A DNA stretch of 64,000 bases from Panax quinquefolius (lineage: Eukaryota; Streptophyta; Magnoliopsida; Apiales; Araliaceae), in the NCBI GenBank assembly GCA_020205615.1, contig CM035167.1, positions 134,864,568-134,928,567 on the forward strand. The letters are read 5' to 3'. The notes under the pieces are model-generated. The model worked only from the letters and a program-made list of their open reading frames with translations. It ran no database searches and was not told the DNA's origin. Of this stretch, positions 1 through 11,089 are shown piece by piece; positions within the stretch are counted from its first letter, which is position 1, and the number at the start of each line of letters is the position of its first letter. The position numbers were made by a program, and so were the translations under genes.

Positions 1-1608
1 AATTGAAACGTGCATTTGAGAACATCCGCGGTAGAATTTGTCTCACCGATTTGTGGTCGTCTCTAAGTACTAGTGAGGGTTATATTTGTTTAACCGCTCA
101 CTTTATTGATCATGATTGTGTGTTGCACAGTAGGATTATAAATTTCTGTCATTTCCCCCCACCACATACCGGTACTCTTTTATCAGAAAAAATCTTTGAG
201 TTTTTAAAGGATTGGGGTATTGAAAAAAAGATCTTTTCTCTCACTTTAGATAATGCAACAAACAACTACAACATGGAAAATTTCTTGAAGGCTCATTTGA
301 GAGGAAACTTGCTTTGCAATGGTAGGTTTTTCCATGTTCGGTGTTCTGCTCACATATTAAATCTCATTGTTCAAGATGGTTTAAAAATTGCAAGTGAACC
401 TTTACGCAAAATTAGAGAGAGTGTCAAATATATTAAGGGATCTGAAAGTAGAATATTAAATTTTGTTACATGTTGTGAACAATTGCTTGTGTCCGTAGAA
501 TCGGGTTTGCGTTTGGATTGTGTGACTAGATGGAATTCTACATGGGAGATGCTTGATAGTGTTCTGAAATTTAAAGATGTATTCTTTCAATATGCCATGG
601 TTGAATCATCTTACACAACTTTTCCAACAAATGATGAGTGGGAAATAGCACAAGCTATCACTACATTTTGAAACCATTACGGAAAATTACGAACTTTTTC
701 GGAACCAGGTTATCCAACATCAAATCTGTATTTCTTACATGTATTGAGGATAAAAGAACTTTTGATGTTTAACAAGTCTTGTGAGATTGAGGTAATTAGA
801 AACATGGCAAATGAGATGTTGCCAAAGTTTGAAAAATATTGAGCTATGTTGTTATCTTGTCCATAGCTACTATTCTTGACCCAAGGTATAAGGTGCAATT
901 TGTCAAATTTAAATTGAAAAAATTTGAGACGGATGAGTATGTTATAAATAGAAAAGTGGAGCAAATTGTGGATGCTATGAAATCTTTGTTCATGGAATAT
1001 GTAACGGAGTTGTCAAAAGATGGTTCACAACATCCTCAAGATGGTGTAGGGACTTCAACTATTGCTACCACCAACACAAATGAACATAGTGATGATGAGT
1101 TCGATGTAAGTAAAGTTTTCATGTAAAGTTTTCATGTATTATCTATATTGCATATTTATGTTGATGAACTTTTGATGTTTAAAATTTTAAATAGGAGTTT
1201 GTGAGGGAAGTGCAAGGTACTACATCAACAAGAACGGAATTGGAACAATACTTAGAGGAGAAAATCGTCACTAACAAATCTTCTTTTAATATTCTAGAAG
1301 AATGGAAAAAACTTTCTGAGAGGTACCCAATCCTTTTTTTTTATTCTAGTTTTATACCTTTATTTTATACATGACTAATGACTAGTTATTTCTTTCAAAT
1401 ATTACATTATTATAGATATCCAATACTAGCGAATATGGCATATGATATCTTATCAATTCCAATTACAACGGTTGCTTCGGAGTCGAGCTTTAGCATTGGA
1501 GCAAAGGTTCTCACAAAATATCGTAGTTCGCTTCTACCGGATAATGCACAAGCATTAATTTGTGGACGTAATTGGATTTGTGGATATGAAATACAAGATT
1601 TGTTCTAG
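1..1608 (+). pseudogene. hAT-family transposase (RICESLEEPER-like), 5' truncated by the window and decayed
   Basis: The coding trace enters from the left edge. The first segment (3-671, 222 codons) has the RNase H-like catalytic region of plant hAT transposases: a DNA-site motif LTLDNATNN, then the HVRCSAHILNLIVQDGL block and the TRWNSTWEML block. The trace continues past stop codons at 669 and 839 with a change of frame. The motif ILDPRYK follows near 875, and the C-terminal hAT dimerisation domain ([20 protein letters not shown]) lies at 1416-1608. Two segments look like real introns: 1106-1194 (GTAAGT...TAG) and 1323-1415 (GTACCC...TAG). Removing them joins the frame cleanly. In the family, this protein excises and reinserts the element by binding terminal inverted repeats. 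Here two in-frame stops and a frameshift make it non-functional. The zinc-finger BED end lies outside the window, and I found no convincing terminal repeat downstream. Confidence 0.85.
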
Positions 1609-3040
1609 ACTTCTAGTTTTAAATATTGTTACTTTAATTGTAGCTTTTTAGTTTAATTTTGGGTATTGAACTATTGATATTTTAAATTGGCATTTTTAAT
1701 ATAGATGATGGGTCAAGGACGACCAACTTTTGGTACCGCTTAGTTGCAAATCAAGAGTCAAAGGATCTAACATAAAGCGGTTACAAGGAGTGACTAGACA
1801 TCTCACTAGTAAGTACTTCATTTTTATGGAATATTTCTTTGATTTTTGTTTGATTTTTCAAGTACTAAGAAAAGGTAATCTTGTATGTATAAATATGAAT
1901 GTATGTATTTATAATAACTAATTAATCATGTAGCTATTGAACCACTTAATCAAGGATTATATATATATGTTATGATTTTAGCTTTTTGGGGTCTTTGCTT
2001 GTACCAACAGATTGAACGTGAGGTCGGGGCTTACACTTGGCATGGTTGCAAGTTGACAAGGTGTATGTTATTTATTTTTGTCTTTGGAAGGAACTTGGTC
2101 TCTCCTAATTTGATGCAAAAGTATGATATCCGGAGCTAGTCTTAATTATCCGGAGCTAGTCTAATTTTCTTGTAGTCATACGACTTCGCTAGTCTGCTAG
2201 ATATATGAATCGCAGGGGTTCTTGTAGTCATATGAATTGCCGCAATCGCGAAGATGTATTTCGCGAGAGTCGCTAGTTCATCGCTAGATATCTTTGTTCA
2301 TAATCACGGTCGATATGAACTTTTATACAGGATGTCAAGCAATGCATAATGCTTTTGTTAAATGAAGTATGAAGTATGCATAATGCATTTGGAGCTTATT
2401 TTGCAACTCTGTTGAAGTGTTGATGGTGATCGATCAAGTGATTGGTGACATCTTGAATTTGTGTAACTCTCTTAAAGTATAAAGCTAAGCCAAGATGGTG
2501 ATTGGTCAAATGAAATGAATTTGTGTAACTCTCTTGGTTTCTATAACTCAGAATCGTCTTGGTTTGAATTTGTGTACTTTGTATGATTGTATCATTGTCT
2601 CAAGATGTATTAGTAATTTGTGTACTTTACAACAAGTAGTTACATTCTGTGTTTTTTAAAAAAAAAAAGCTCATGGGTGAGTGATGGTAAATTTAACCCA
2701 AATACTTGGTACGATAATTTCAAACCAAAGAAAATCAAGGGCCTTTTTCGCCTACTGTCGTCGACTCTTCTTTGTCAATGGTCATTACTACTGCTTGTTA
2801 AGTCTAGTAAAAACTATCGCTATAGGATCTATAGCGACACTTTTATGTGAAAATAATATTTTATGTTGTGAATTTAACAATTTTCAAAAATAAAAGCAGC
2901 AAAGAAAACAAGACACTATATAAGTTGTTGAGAAATTCAAGAATTTCTAGGAGCACTGGCATGTTGGTTGAAAAGTCTACTGATTGAAAGGGAGTAAAAT
3001 AATCCGAAATCACCTGCTTGATTGACAAACATAGCTTTTA
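1609..3040. other. AT-rich spacer downstream of the hAT remnant, no gene
   Basis: No coding region is supported. A short direct repeat (ATCCGGAGCTAGTCT, twice at about 2128-2164) and several loose repeats of a GAATTTGTGTAACTCTC-like phrase (2455-2580) are visible. They may be the non-coding 3' part of the hAT element. A poly-A run lies at 2659-2668. The small ORFs at 2620-2893 show no domain. Confidence 0.4.
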
Positions 3041-3042
3041 TA

Positions 3043-3295
3043 CTCTTTCGGTCCCAGGATAAAAGTCTTTATTACTATTTTGGGTTGTCCCATGTTAAAT
3101 GTCCACTTTCTTTTAATAACCAAACTTTTACACATTTTTTCCTATTATGCCCGTAGCATTAAATATCTCATACTTTTCTTATTCTAATTCTCTTTCCATA
3201 TTTAATGACATTATTATGGACAATTTTGTCATTTTATTCATCTTTTTAATATACGTGAAAAATTCACCAGAATTTTTATCCTGGGACAGAGAGAG
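3043..3295. mobile_element. Stowaway-type MITE 1
   Basis: The ends are inverted copies: CTCTTTCGGTCCCAGGATAA at the left and the complement of ATCCTGGGACAGAGAGAG at the right. Both are flanked by the dinucleotide TA (3041-3042 and 3296-3297), the target duplication typical of Tc1/mariner-derived Stowaway elements. The ~250 bp interior is AT-rich and non-coding. Confidence 0.8.
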
Positions 3296-3649
3296 TAGCT
3301 GCCTTTTTGAGGGAATAAGGAAAGTAATCATATATTCTTAGAGTTGGCTAAATTTAAACAAGGAAAGTAATCAAATATTTTCAAGTTGAACTCACTGCTA
3401 ATTTTTGGATAGCTTTTGAGAGGAAATATGAGTTATAATTATTTGGTTTTACATTGGGAGAGGAAATAATGGGTATTATTATTATATTAGGATCCTTTCC
3501 ATTTTAAATAAATTTGAAAGTCTTCATTTCATATTCCAATTTTAAAATGTATTAAAATGTGACATCATGATGACAGAAGAGAGATGATAATGGAAAATAT
3601 ACTCATTATTTTATTTGAAATGGAGAAGATCGTAGATCCCATTTATATA

Positions 3650-3922
3650 CTCCCTTCGTCCCTATTTAAATAACGTTTTTAGAATTTTTTATTTGTCCCT
3701 AATTAATTGACGTTTGTTCAAATCTAGGAGAATTAATGATTATTTTTCCAAAATTACCCCTCATTACTCCACCTATTTTTTTGTACTTTAAACTCTTGTA
3801 CTATAATAAATTAATAATTTAACTGTATTATAGACAATTGAGTATTATATTTAATGTTTTCCAATCATTATCTTACTTCTTGTGCTCATCTCTAAAACGT
3901 CATTTAAATAGGGACGGAAAGA

Positions 3923-3923
<1 letters not shown>
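3650..3923. mobile_element. Stowaway-type MITE 2
   Basis: The left end CTCCCTTCGTCCCTATTTAA pairs with the right end (complement of TTAAATAGGGACGGAAAGAA). TA flanks both sides (3648-3649, 3924-3925). The interior has no ORF. It is a different subfamily from the element at 3043, because the inner part of the terminal repeat differs. Confidence 0.8.

Positions 3924-3949
<26 letters not shown>
3924..3949. repeat. (AT)n microsatellite
   Basis: A run of about 12 AT dinucleotides starts exactly at the right TA target site of the preceding Stowaway element. Confidence 0.85.
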
Positions 3950-3954
<5 letters not shown>

Positions 3955-4553
3955 AATCAAACTTAAATTCATTCGGTTCATCCTCATCTAGTCATGCTCT
4001 TAGATACTGAAGCTAGCTAAACTTCATATGAACGTGCATGGCATGATTGTATACTTTTTTATTACAAAGTTTTGTTTTATATTCTACACGTGTCGCAATC
4101 TCAAGCTTCAGTCTGAATAATTAAATGAACATCAACTGTCGATTAGAGGATCAGGAGGAATCAATAATTCTATATCCAACTCAATGCCGGCTGAGCCTGC
4201 AATTGCGACAAGGATTAAGGAGACTGAGTGTCTCTGTAACGTAAACTACCTTAATTTTGTAAAACTTAATACATAAATTCCATGTCGGCCATTTTCTCCG
4301 GTGAGCTTTGCTGCCGGCTGCCGACATATTCAATGCTATTCAAAGTTTATGCCTTCTTTTCTTAATTTTTCTTCGCAGTTGTTCAAGCCGAAGTTTTAGT
4401 TGTGTAGGTTTTACACTATTTTCTACACTATAGTCGAAAAGAAGCAAAATGTGATAATTGTTTGAATTATAAAATTAATATTGACTTTTTAAAAGTTAAT
4501 TTTAATATAATACTTTCTAATTCAGAATCATAAATTAATTTTTTCGGATTCTG

Positions 4554-4694
4554 TTACTATAAAGTTAATTTATAGTAAGTTAATCAATTGATCAATACAG
4601 TGCTGACATGCAGAGAAAAATTATCTTTCATCTGCATATTGATATTATATTAATCAATTAACCAAAATTAACTTCATACTAATAGTTCACAATT
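4554..4694. mobile_element. Hairpin MITE, diverged copy 1
   Basis: Most diverged member of a four-copy family in this window. The left end GGATTCTGTTACTATAAAGT and the right end ACTTCATACTAATAGTT are imperfect inverted copies. Inner segments TTAATCAATTGATCAATA and TTAATCAATTAACC also pair. It carries the central GCTGACATGCAG-like phrase seen in the better copies at 4877 and 5551. Confidence 0.6.
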
Positions 4695-4876
4695 TTTTCT
4701 ATATCAATATTTCCTCGACCACACTCTTCTTCCCAATATTCTAAGTTTCTTCGTATAATTGACTTTTACGGCCCGTATGATGACATGACAATTAATTTGT
4801 CTAAAAACAACTACTCTATTCTATTCTCATTGCTTGGCCCAATTAATTAGTATCCCCGTCTCTCTTTCATGGATCC

Positions 4877-5012
4877 GGTTAGCATGAAGTTTATTTTTGA
4901 ATAAGTTGATCAATTGAACTATAAAATACTGACACACATAAAGCATTGCCTGCGTGTCAGCACTCTATTGGCCAATTGACCAACTTACTCAAAAATAAAT
5001 TTCATACTAACC
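4877..5012. mobile_element. Hairpin MITE, copy 2
   Basis: A 136 bp element that folds end to end: GGTTAGCATGAAGTTTATTT at the left and the complement of AAATAAATTTCATACTAACC at the right. The outer flank GGATCC directly precedes it; the same hexamer borders the right end of the copy at 48243, so the true terminus may extend outward by about 6 bp. No coding capacity. Confidence 0.75.
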
Positions 5013-5550
5013 ACTTCCCTCTTTCATACGGTAAGTTCGTGATAATTTCATAAAATTTAAATTTAAATAATTAATTATAAGGTGAGAAATTTATTCAAAA
5101 TATTTAAACAAGTACTCCTCACTTTTGAAAAATTGACTTCTTTAATATGTAGCACTGTGCCTAATTTAAATAAAACTCTTTTTGCAAAAAAATTTGTTGT
5201 ATAAAAATGATTCACAAAATTCCAAGAAGTAAGAAAACCATTTAACTGTTAGAAACGTTTTATCTACCATGACAAAATTGGCAGTAAATTTGGAAGGTTA
5301 CAAAGAAATAAATAGTGGGGTCACAAGTTCATTCATTTCTCTTCAAGTCTTTTCATTCTCATAACAGTTATGACAATCTGAAAGGTTTTTACTTTTTGGC
5401 TATAAATGACTAACTGGACAACTAAAGAAAGATCTATTCGAAAAGAGAAAGAGCTATAAGTGGCTTAATTAGGTTATCTGTGAGTGAGATACTGATACAT
5501 ATGAATAGAATTATGGATGAACATTTGAATACAAAATATTATTAGAATTC
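5013..5550. other. AT-rich spacer, no gene
   Basis: No ORF, RNA gene or terminal repeat was recognised between the two hairpin MITE copies. Confidence 0.4.
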
Positions 5551-5688
5551 GGTTAGTATGAAGTTATTTTTTTGATAAATTGATCGATCAATCGAATAGA
5601 ATATCGACACACATCTGATTTAAGCACGCACAAGATATTCTATTTGATCAATTGACTAACTTACCCCAAAATAAACTTCATACTAACC
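5551..5688. mobile_element. Hairpin MITE, copy 3
   Basis: A 138 bp sibling of the element at 4877. Ends GGTTAGTATGAAGT and ACTTCATACTAACC are perfect inverse copies, with further pairing inward (GATAAATTGATCGATCAATC against GATCAATTGACTAACTTA). The right flank ACTTGC resembles the right flank ACTTCC of copy 2. Confidence 0.75.
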
Positions 5689-6090
5689 ACTTGCATATTA
5701 TTAATATATATTTATATATTTTTTTCTCTTCTTAATTTGTTTTATCTATAATTTTTATATACAAATTGCATGATTGTGTACTCATCAAGTGTAATCTACA
5801 TATTTAGAGGGAAAAAAAAAAGGTGTAGCCTACACGTGTAATATTAGATTGATCATAGGCAAGAACCAACTAATTAAGAGAACTAAAAAACATAAAAACC
5901 TGTAGGGGTCCAACATAGATTTCCCATATTGTGATTTAATACTTTGAATTAATACCTACGTACTTTATTAGTCCCAATAATTCTTTAATCCCCACAAAAA
6001 TAATCAAACACAAACACAAAAAATTTAATCCATCTCTTTAAATCTAGAGAGAGAAAGAAGCGCGTACGTGCAGCCACGATATAGACAAAG

Positions 6091-6304
6091 ATGTCCACGT
6101 CAGAAACGGCCAATGGTCGGTAGGTCATTCTCTTCACCAGCTTCACCCCCTCCCTTTAAATCTAAGACACTGTCTTTCTCTCTCTTTGGTTTCTCATCAT
6201 AAGCACAAGCAAAAGCCTATAACTTCTCTAATCTTTTTGAGCTAAACTCTCTCTCTCCTCTTTCCTCTTTATTTCTCTCTCTAAATTTATCTGTTATAAT
6301 TCAT
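6091..6304 (+). promoter_or_regulatory. Proximal promoter and 5' leader of the DUF620 gene
   Basis: The region upstream of the start codon holds a CACGTCA element near 6097, a CCAAT box near 6109 and a TATA-like CCTTTAAATC near 6153. A long CT-rich leader (about 6173-6290) follows, as is common in plant 5' untranslated regions. Transcription start was not determined. Confidence 0.4.
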
Positions 6305-9219
6305 ATGAGGACTTTGTGCCCTAATTTGGATAGAGAAGATGGTCTCGAAACTGTGCTGGAAGTACCTATTCCCGAAGAGACGTTTATTTCTAATAACAGC
6401 AAATCAAGTTCATGGCAAAACATGAAATCATGGATGAAACCACATGCCGAGAGATCATCGCCAACGTCGGTCTTTGGTGGCCGGAGTAATGATATCCAGC
6501 TCTTGCTTGGTGTAATCGGAGCTCCGTTAATCCCTCTTCCCGTCAGTAATTCAGATCACGCAGTCAGCCGGAACTTCAAAGACCATCCCATTGTAAGTCA
6601 TTTTCTATCCAAAACCTATACACTTCTTGATACCCTAATCTAGCAATATCGCATACCCTAATTTGTTGGATCTATCCTAATTCCAAGTAATTCAAATTGG
6701 CAATTAGTAATTCAAATTGGACAGTTCACGCGAGCGGTATTTAGATATGAGTTGTATTTGTATAGCAGATAATTATATTTGTATAATTATGCGAGCGGTA
6801 TTTAGATATGAGTTGTTTGGGATCCATATTTCTTTTAAGTTACGAAATAATTTGATTTACTTTTTCGATTCTTGATTTCAGCAATACCCTAGACACTTGT
6901 ATGGATTCATGCATGAGTCATATATCATGTATCTAATTAATGGTAGAAAATTATGATATATATATATATATATATGTAGGAGGCTGCAATGGCGAAATAC
7001 ATAGTGCAACAGTATATAGCGGCGGCAGGAGGAGAAAAGGCTTTGAACTCCATTGATAGCATGTGTGCAATGGGGAGGGTGAAGATGGAAACATCAGATT
7101 TTATTAGCGGGGATGATAATTTAGGTTTGAATCGTAACATTATGAGCAATAATAGGAAGATGATGAAGGTTAAGAGTCCGAAAAATGGGAGTGGAGAGAT
7201 GGGAGGATTCGTATTGTGGCAGAAGAGGCCTGATCTGTGGTGCTTGGAGCTGGTGGTTTCTGGTTACAAGATTAGTGCTGGTAGTGATGGTAAGGTGGCT
7301 TGGAGGCAGACTCCATGGCACCATTCCCATGCATCTCGTGGCCCACCTAGGCCCCTTCGCCGTTCCTTTCAGGTACTTTCTCTCTCCTCTATTCATTTTC
7401 TTTCTTTTCATTGACGTTTGTTTGTTAAGCTTGAGTGGGTATTGGTCTAGTGCTTTTATCTACATGGAAAAATTTGTCAATAATGCTAGTATCTCTTAAA
7501 AATGTCATATATAGCGTTGACGTGACACTCATAAAATTTTTGTTATTAAGTTAAGTAAATTATGTTAATAACAAATCTATAAATATTAAGTCAGTGATAT
7601 GTGGAGACATTTTAATGTTATAGTAGTATTTTGAAAATTTGTTAAAGCTGATGCACCAAATTTCTTTGAGGATCTTTTGACTCTAAGCAAGGAGTGCCAC
7701 TCAGCTCGGGCCTACCTGAAAGTCCAAATAAATTACAAGTAATAAGTTTGTTAAGTTTCTTTGTGGACCATTTCATGTGGAGCCCAACCCACAATTACGC
7801 GACCAATCAAATTAACTTTATTCTTGGCTTCTAAGCTTAGTTCAACATTAGTTGTATTAAAAAGTCAAAATCATTGTTGGTCTGAAATTGAAAATTTGTA
7901 GCTGCTGCATGCTCCTAAAAGTCAAGTCTTTGGACCACATCAGCTGCGCAAATTGCTTATCATATAAATCCATCCAGCTCACTTAACCTTCTACCATAAT
8001 ATATACCTAGATTGTCTTGGACTAATGACAATTGATCCACCTAAAAGGCCTTTACTGCCTGCTTTTTTGTCTTATTTAAGTCTCTGTTATGCTAAGTACT
8101 TTTGATCGAAGGAATGAAATGAAAAATGAAGTTGGAATGAGTTATTTCATACTCTTAAATAATAAAATTTATAAATTTGGAAAAAGAAGAATGGTTCAAT
8201 TCATTCCAATCACAACAAAACACAATTTTTTTCATTCCACATAAATGAGTAATTACATTCCTATCTTCATTACTCAAATTCAAACGTAACATTAGAGTTC
8301 AATAAAGTCGTTCATGATTTTGATGCTTAATAAATGATATCTATTGAGGAAAGGAAATAATATAACCTAGATGGTTGGTGAATTCTTGCCTAATCATAGT
8401 TTTGATTATTTGGACAAGATTCGAGTCGTATCACACTACAACAAAAAAGACTTATTTCCGACGGAATAATCAGTCGATAATAAGGATATTCTGTCGGAAT
8501 TAGTCCTATTTCTTGTAGTGTCAATTAACCATACAAACTATTGTGCTAATTTCAATTCAATTTAAATAAATATAGGCTAATTACTCATCAAATATATAAT
8601 CCTACTTGATCAACAGGGCCTTGATCCAAAATCAACCGCAAATATATTCTCCAATTCCATTTGTGTTGGCGAAAAGACGATCAAGGAGGAAGAGTGCTTT
8701 GTGTTAAAGCTCCAAGCAAAGGCTTCAACACTAAGAGCAAGAAGTAGCAGGAATGTAGAAATAATCCATCACACAGTGTGGGGCTACTTTAGCCAAAGAA
8801 CAGGCCTCCTTGTCAAACTCGACGACTCTCACCTCCTTAAAATCAAAGCCAATAATATACTCTGGGAAACAACAATGGAATCATTAATCCAAGAATATAA
8901 GAGCATTGATGGGGTTAATATCGCCCACGCTGGCCGGACATCCGTATCGTTGTTTAGGTTTGGGGAAAACTACCATTCCAAGACGCGGATGGAAGAGGTT
9001 TGGGCGATTGAAGAAGTTGATTTTAATATCAAGGGACTGTCCATGGATTGTTTTTTGCCTCCTGGTGACTTAAAAAGAGAGGAAGATGGATCATGTGGTG
9101 GTAGCAATGGGATTAGGGCAAATTCTACTAGGCTTGGTGTGGCAGCCATTGATGTGGATGAACATGAGTATAATTGTCTCTCTGAGGATATGGATATGGG
9201 AGGAAATGAAGAGTTTTGA
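6305..9219 (+). CDS. DUF620-family protein (three exons)
   Basis: Exons are 6305-6592, 6980-7372 and 8617-9219 (stop included). All three junctions fall between codons with GT-AG borders (ATT|GTAAGT, TAG|GAG, CAG|GTACTT, CAG|GGC). The spliced product is 427 residues with no internal stop. Exon 1 starts MRTLCPNLDREDGLETVLEV and holds the LLLGVIGAPLIPLPV block. Exon 2 has the AKYIVQQYIAAAGGEKALNS and GGFVLWQKRPDLWCLELVV blocks and WRQTPWHHSHASRGPPRPLR. Exon 3 starts GLDPKSTANIFS and includes HTVWGYFSQRTGLLVKLDDS, ETTMESLIQEYKSIDGVNIA, and EEVDFNIKGLSMDCFLPPGD. These blocks define the plant DUF620 family, whose biochemical role is not established; annotation as lipase-like is weakly founded. The start ATG is the family's usual one and lies after a CT-rich leader. 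Confidence 0.93.
6730..6815. repeat. 61 bp period direct duplication in DUF620 intron 1
   Basis: The phrase CGAGCGGTATTTAGATATGA occurs at 6731 and again at 6792. The bases between also resemble the flank, so this looks like a local tandem duplication within intron 1. Confidence 0.7.
8434..8520. mobile_element. 87 bp CACTA-type MITE in DUF620 intron 2
   Basis: Begins CACTACAACAAAAAAGACTT and ends with the inverse, TCCTATTTCTTGTAGTG. Inner arms TTCCGACGGAATAA and TTCTGTCGGAATTA also pair. A 3 bp target duplication TCA flanks it (8431-8433 and 8521-8523), the length made by CACTA (En/Spm) transposases. It has no coding capacity and lies about 96 bp upstream of the exon 3 acceptor. Confidence 0.85.
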
Positions 9220-10164
9220 ATTTTAAAATTTTCAATTCTATTTGTAAATATGGCAGTTTTAACATATGATTATGTAAAATTTAGACTAACATATATAACA
9301 TGGGCAGGCATGATATTCAATTATTGGGTTCATTTGTTTAATTATTTCCTTCCAAAAAATATTATACTTGAAGGATGAACCGTATAATTTTTCTATATTA
9401 AAAAGATTATACTATATTTTTGATAGATGATAGGGTTAATGTTAAAAGCTTTTGGGGAAGATGAAAAGTTTGAGTTTGTAAAGAAGTTGATTTCTTCAAT
9501 TATATTCTTAATATTGCTGCATTCCTACATATTTTTGATACAGATCTATTTTTTTCTTTTTTTTTTTTTTGTTTGATTGTATTGTTTTGTACCATTGCTT
9601 AGTTTATTGTTCTAATTCGTTTTTTGACATTCTAAATAATTATTTTCTTTCAAAAAATAGTCTATAATCATTTTTTTTCGTGGATTTATCAGATTTGTTT
9701 TTATAATTATTTAACTTGGTTATTTACTCTCTATCGATTCAATGTAATATACCATTAATGTTTTAATGGTATAGGAACCTGACTAAAGATCGATTCAATT
9801 AAGCTTTATTCAAATCAAATAAGAATATTAATTAAAACATTTTTTTTAAAATGACGAGTTTAAGCATCTTAAATTTGGTTATGCTTAATTACATCCGTAA
9901 TTAATTATGGGATTATAGTAAAATACACTGACACTCCCTAGATAATTAGACCCCTTAGATAATTAGACTTGGTAAACGAGCCGAGTCAACTCAAATAGAT
10001 CGGGCTAGAAGCGGGTCGGACTAAAATGACCCAATTTTTTGTGGGCTAGAATTATGAAGTTCCGTGTGGGTTGGTTGGACCTGGTTGAAGTTTTTGGCCA
10101 TGAGTTTCTTCCTTTTTTCCATGCTATATAATTTAACTCAAAGTACTGAACTACAACAACTACT
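9220..10164. other. 3' flank of DUF620 and AT-rich spacer
   Basis: No gene is visible. There is a poly-T run near 9557-9571. A GGGTCGGACTAAAATGACCC-like phrase near 10014-10034 resembles one near 45000-45045, possibly terminal sequence of a dispersed repeat. Confidence 0.35.
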
Positions 10165-10515
10165 TGTTTTAACATGTGTCTAAATAAAAGTAAAACAAAT
10201 AAAAAGACAACCGTTTAAATAAAATGTACAATACTATATATTCTGTATAATCTTATTTGATGATGCATATTTGCAGTTAATCTCATGGATGAATAAAAAT
10301 ATTGACCAATTATACTTTGACCTTGAAAAAGAGTAAACAATAAAATTAAAATAGTAGTTAATCTCATGGATGAATTAATCATTAATGCTTGAGAATCCAA
10401 GTGGGGAAGTTGATCCCATTTTCAAGGCCTTATTGTTGCGGACATATTTACATATTGTTTCTTGGCTCTTTTATTGGAGTACGAGGAGTCGAGGAGACAA
10501 ATTAAATTTTATTAC

Positions 10516-10549
<34 letters not shown>

Positions 10550-10684
10550 TAAATGAGAGTTTTTATTAGGAAAATAATATTTTTATATTATTTTATGATA
10601 TTTTTACTAGAGATTGTACATTTTATTTAAACGATTGTCTTTTTATTTTTTGTACTTTTATTTAGATGCATGCATGTTAAAACA
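10165..10684. mobile_element. Non-coding element with ~65-70 bp inverted arms
   Basis: The left arm 10165-10232 (TGTTTTAACATGTGTCTAAA onward) is the inverse of the right arm 10613-10684 (to TTTAGATGCATGCATGTTAA and AACA). The arms differ by a few small changes. The ~380 bp between them contains a TTA microsatellite and a direct repeat of GTTAATCTCATGGATGAAT (about 10277 and 10355). It looks like a foldback or MITE-type element; no target duplication was identified and no superfamily can be named. Confidence 0.6.
10511..10549. repeat. (TTA)n microsatellite
   Basis: About 12 TTA/ATT triplets in a row within the inverted-repeat element. Confidence 0.85.
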
Positions 10685-11089
10685 ATCAATTGTTATAGTT
10701 TAGTTAGATTTGGAGGTTTTGTATTCAACCCTCACAAGTAATATTGTTTTGCTTTTTTTAAAGCAATATTTTAGGGTCCTTTACATAAGTATACAACAAA
10801 TAGAAAGTAATTACAAGAATGTGACGCCCCAAAATTAGGGATACATCACCCATCTTGGTTCGCCACTTACGTAGTGTATGTAATTTAAATACAACTTACT
10901 AACATAAGCGTAAGGTATGTACAATACGACATAAAGCGTGAGTTTAAATACAAATATCGTCTACTAGATATTATACAAACTCAAAAAGGAGTTCTCATTA
11001 TAATTGTTATCACACTATTTCACGTAGAATAGTGAGGACTACTAATGCTAATCTTCGTAACCATCACTGCTTCCCAGACTCGTCCCAAA

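Noticed and set aside
3147..3341. 64-codon ORF
   Set aside because: It lies across a Stowaway MITE and its border; no coding signal.
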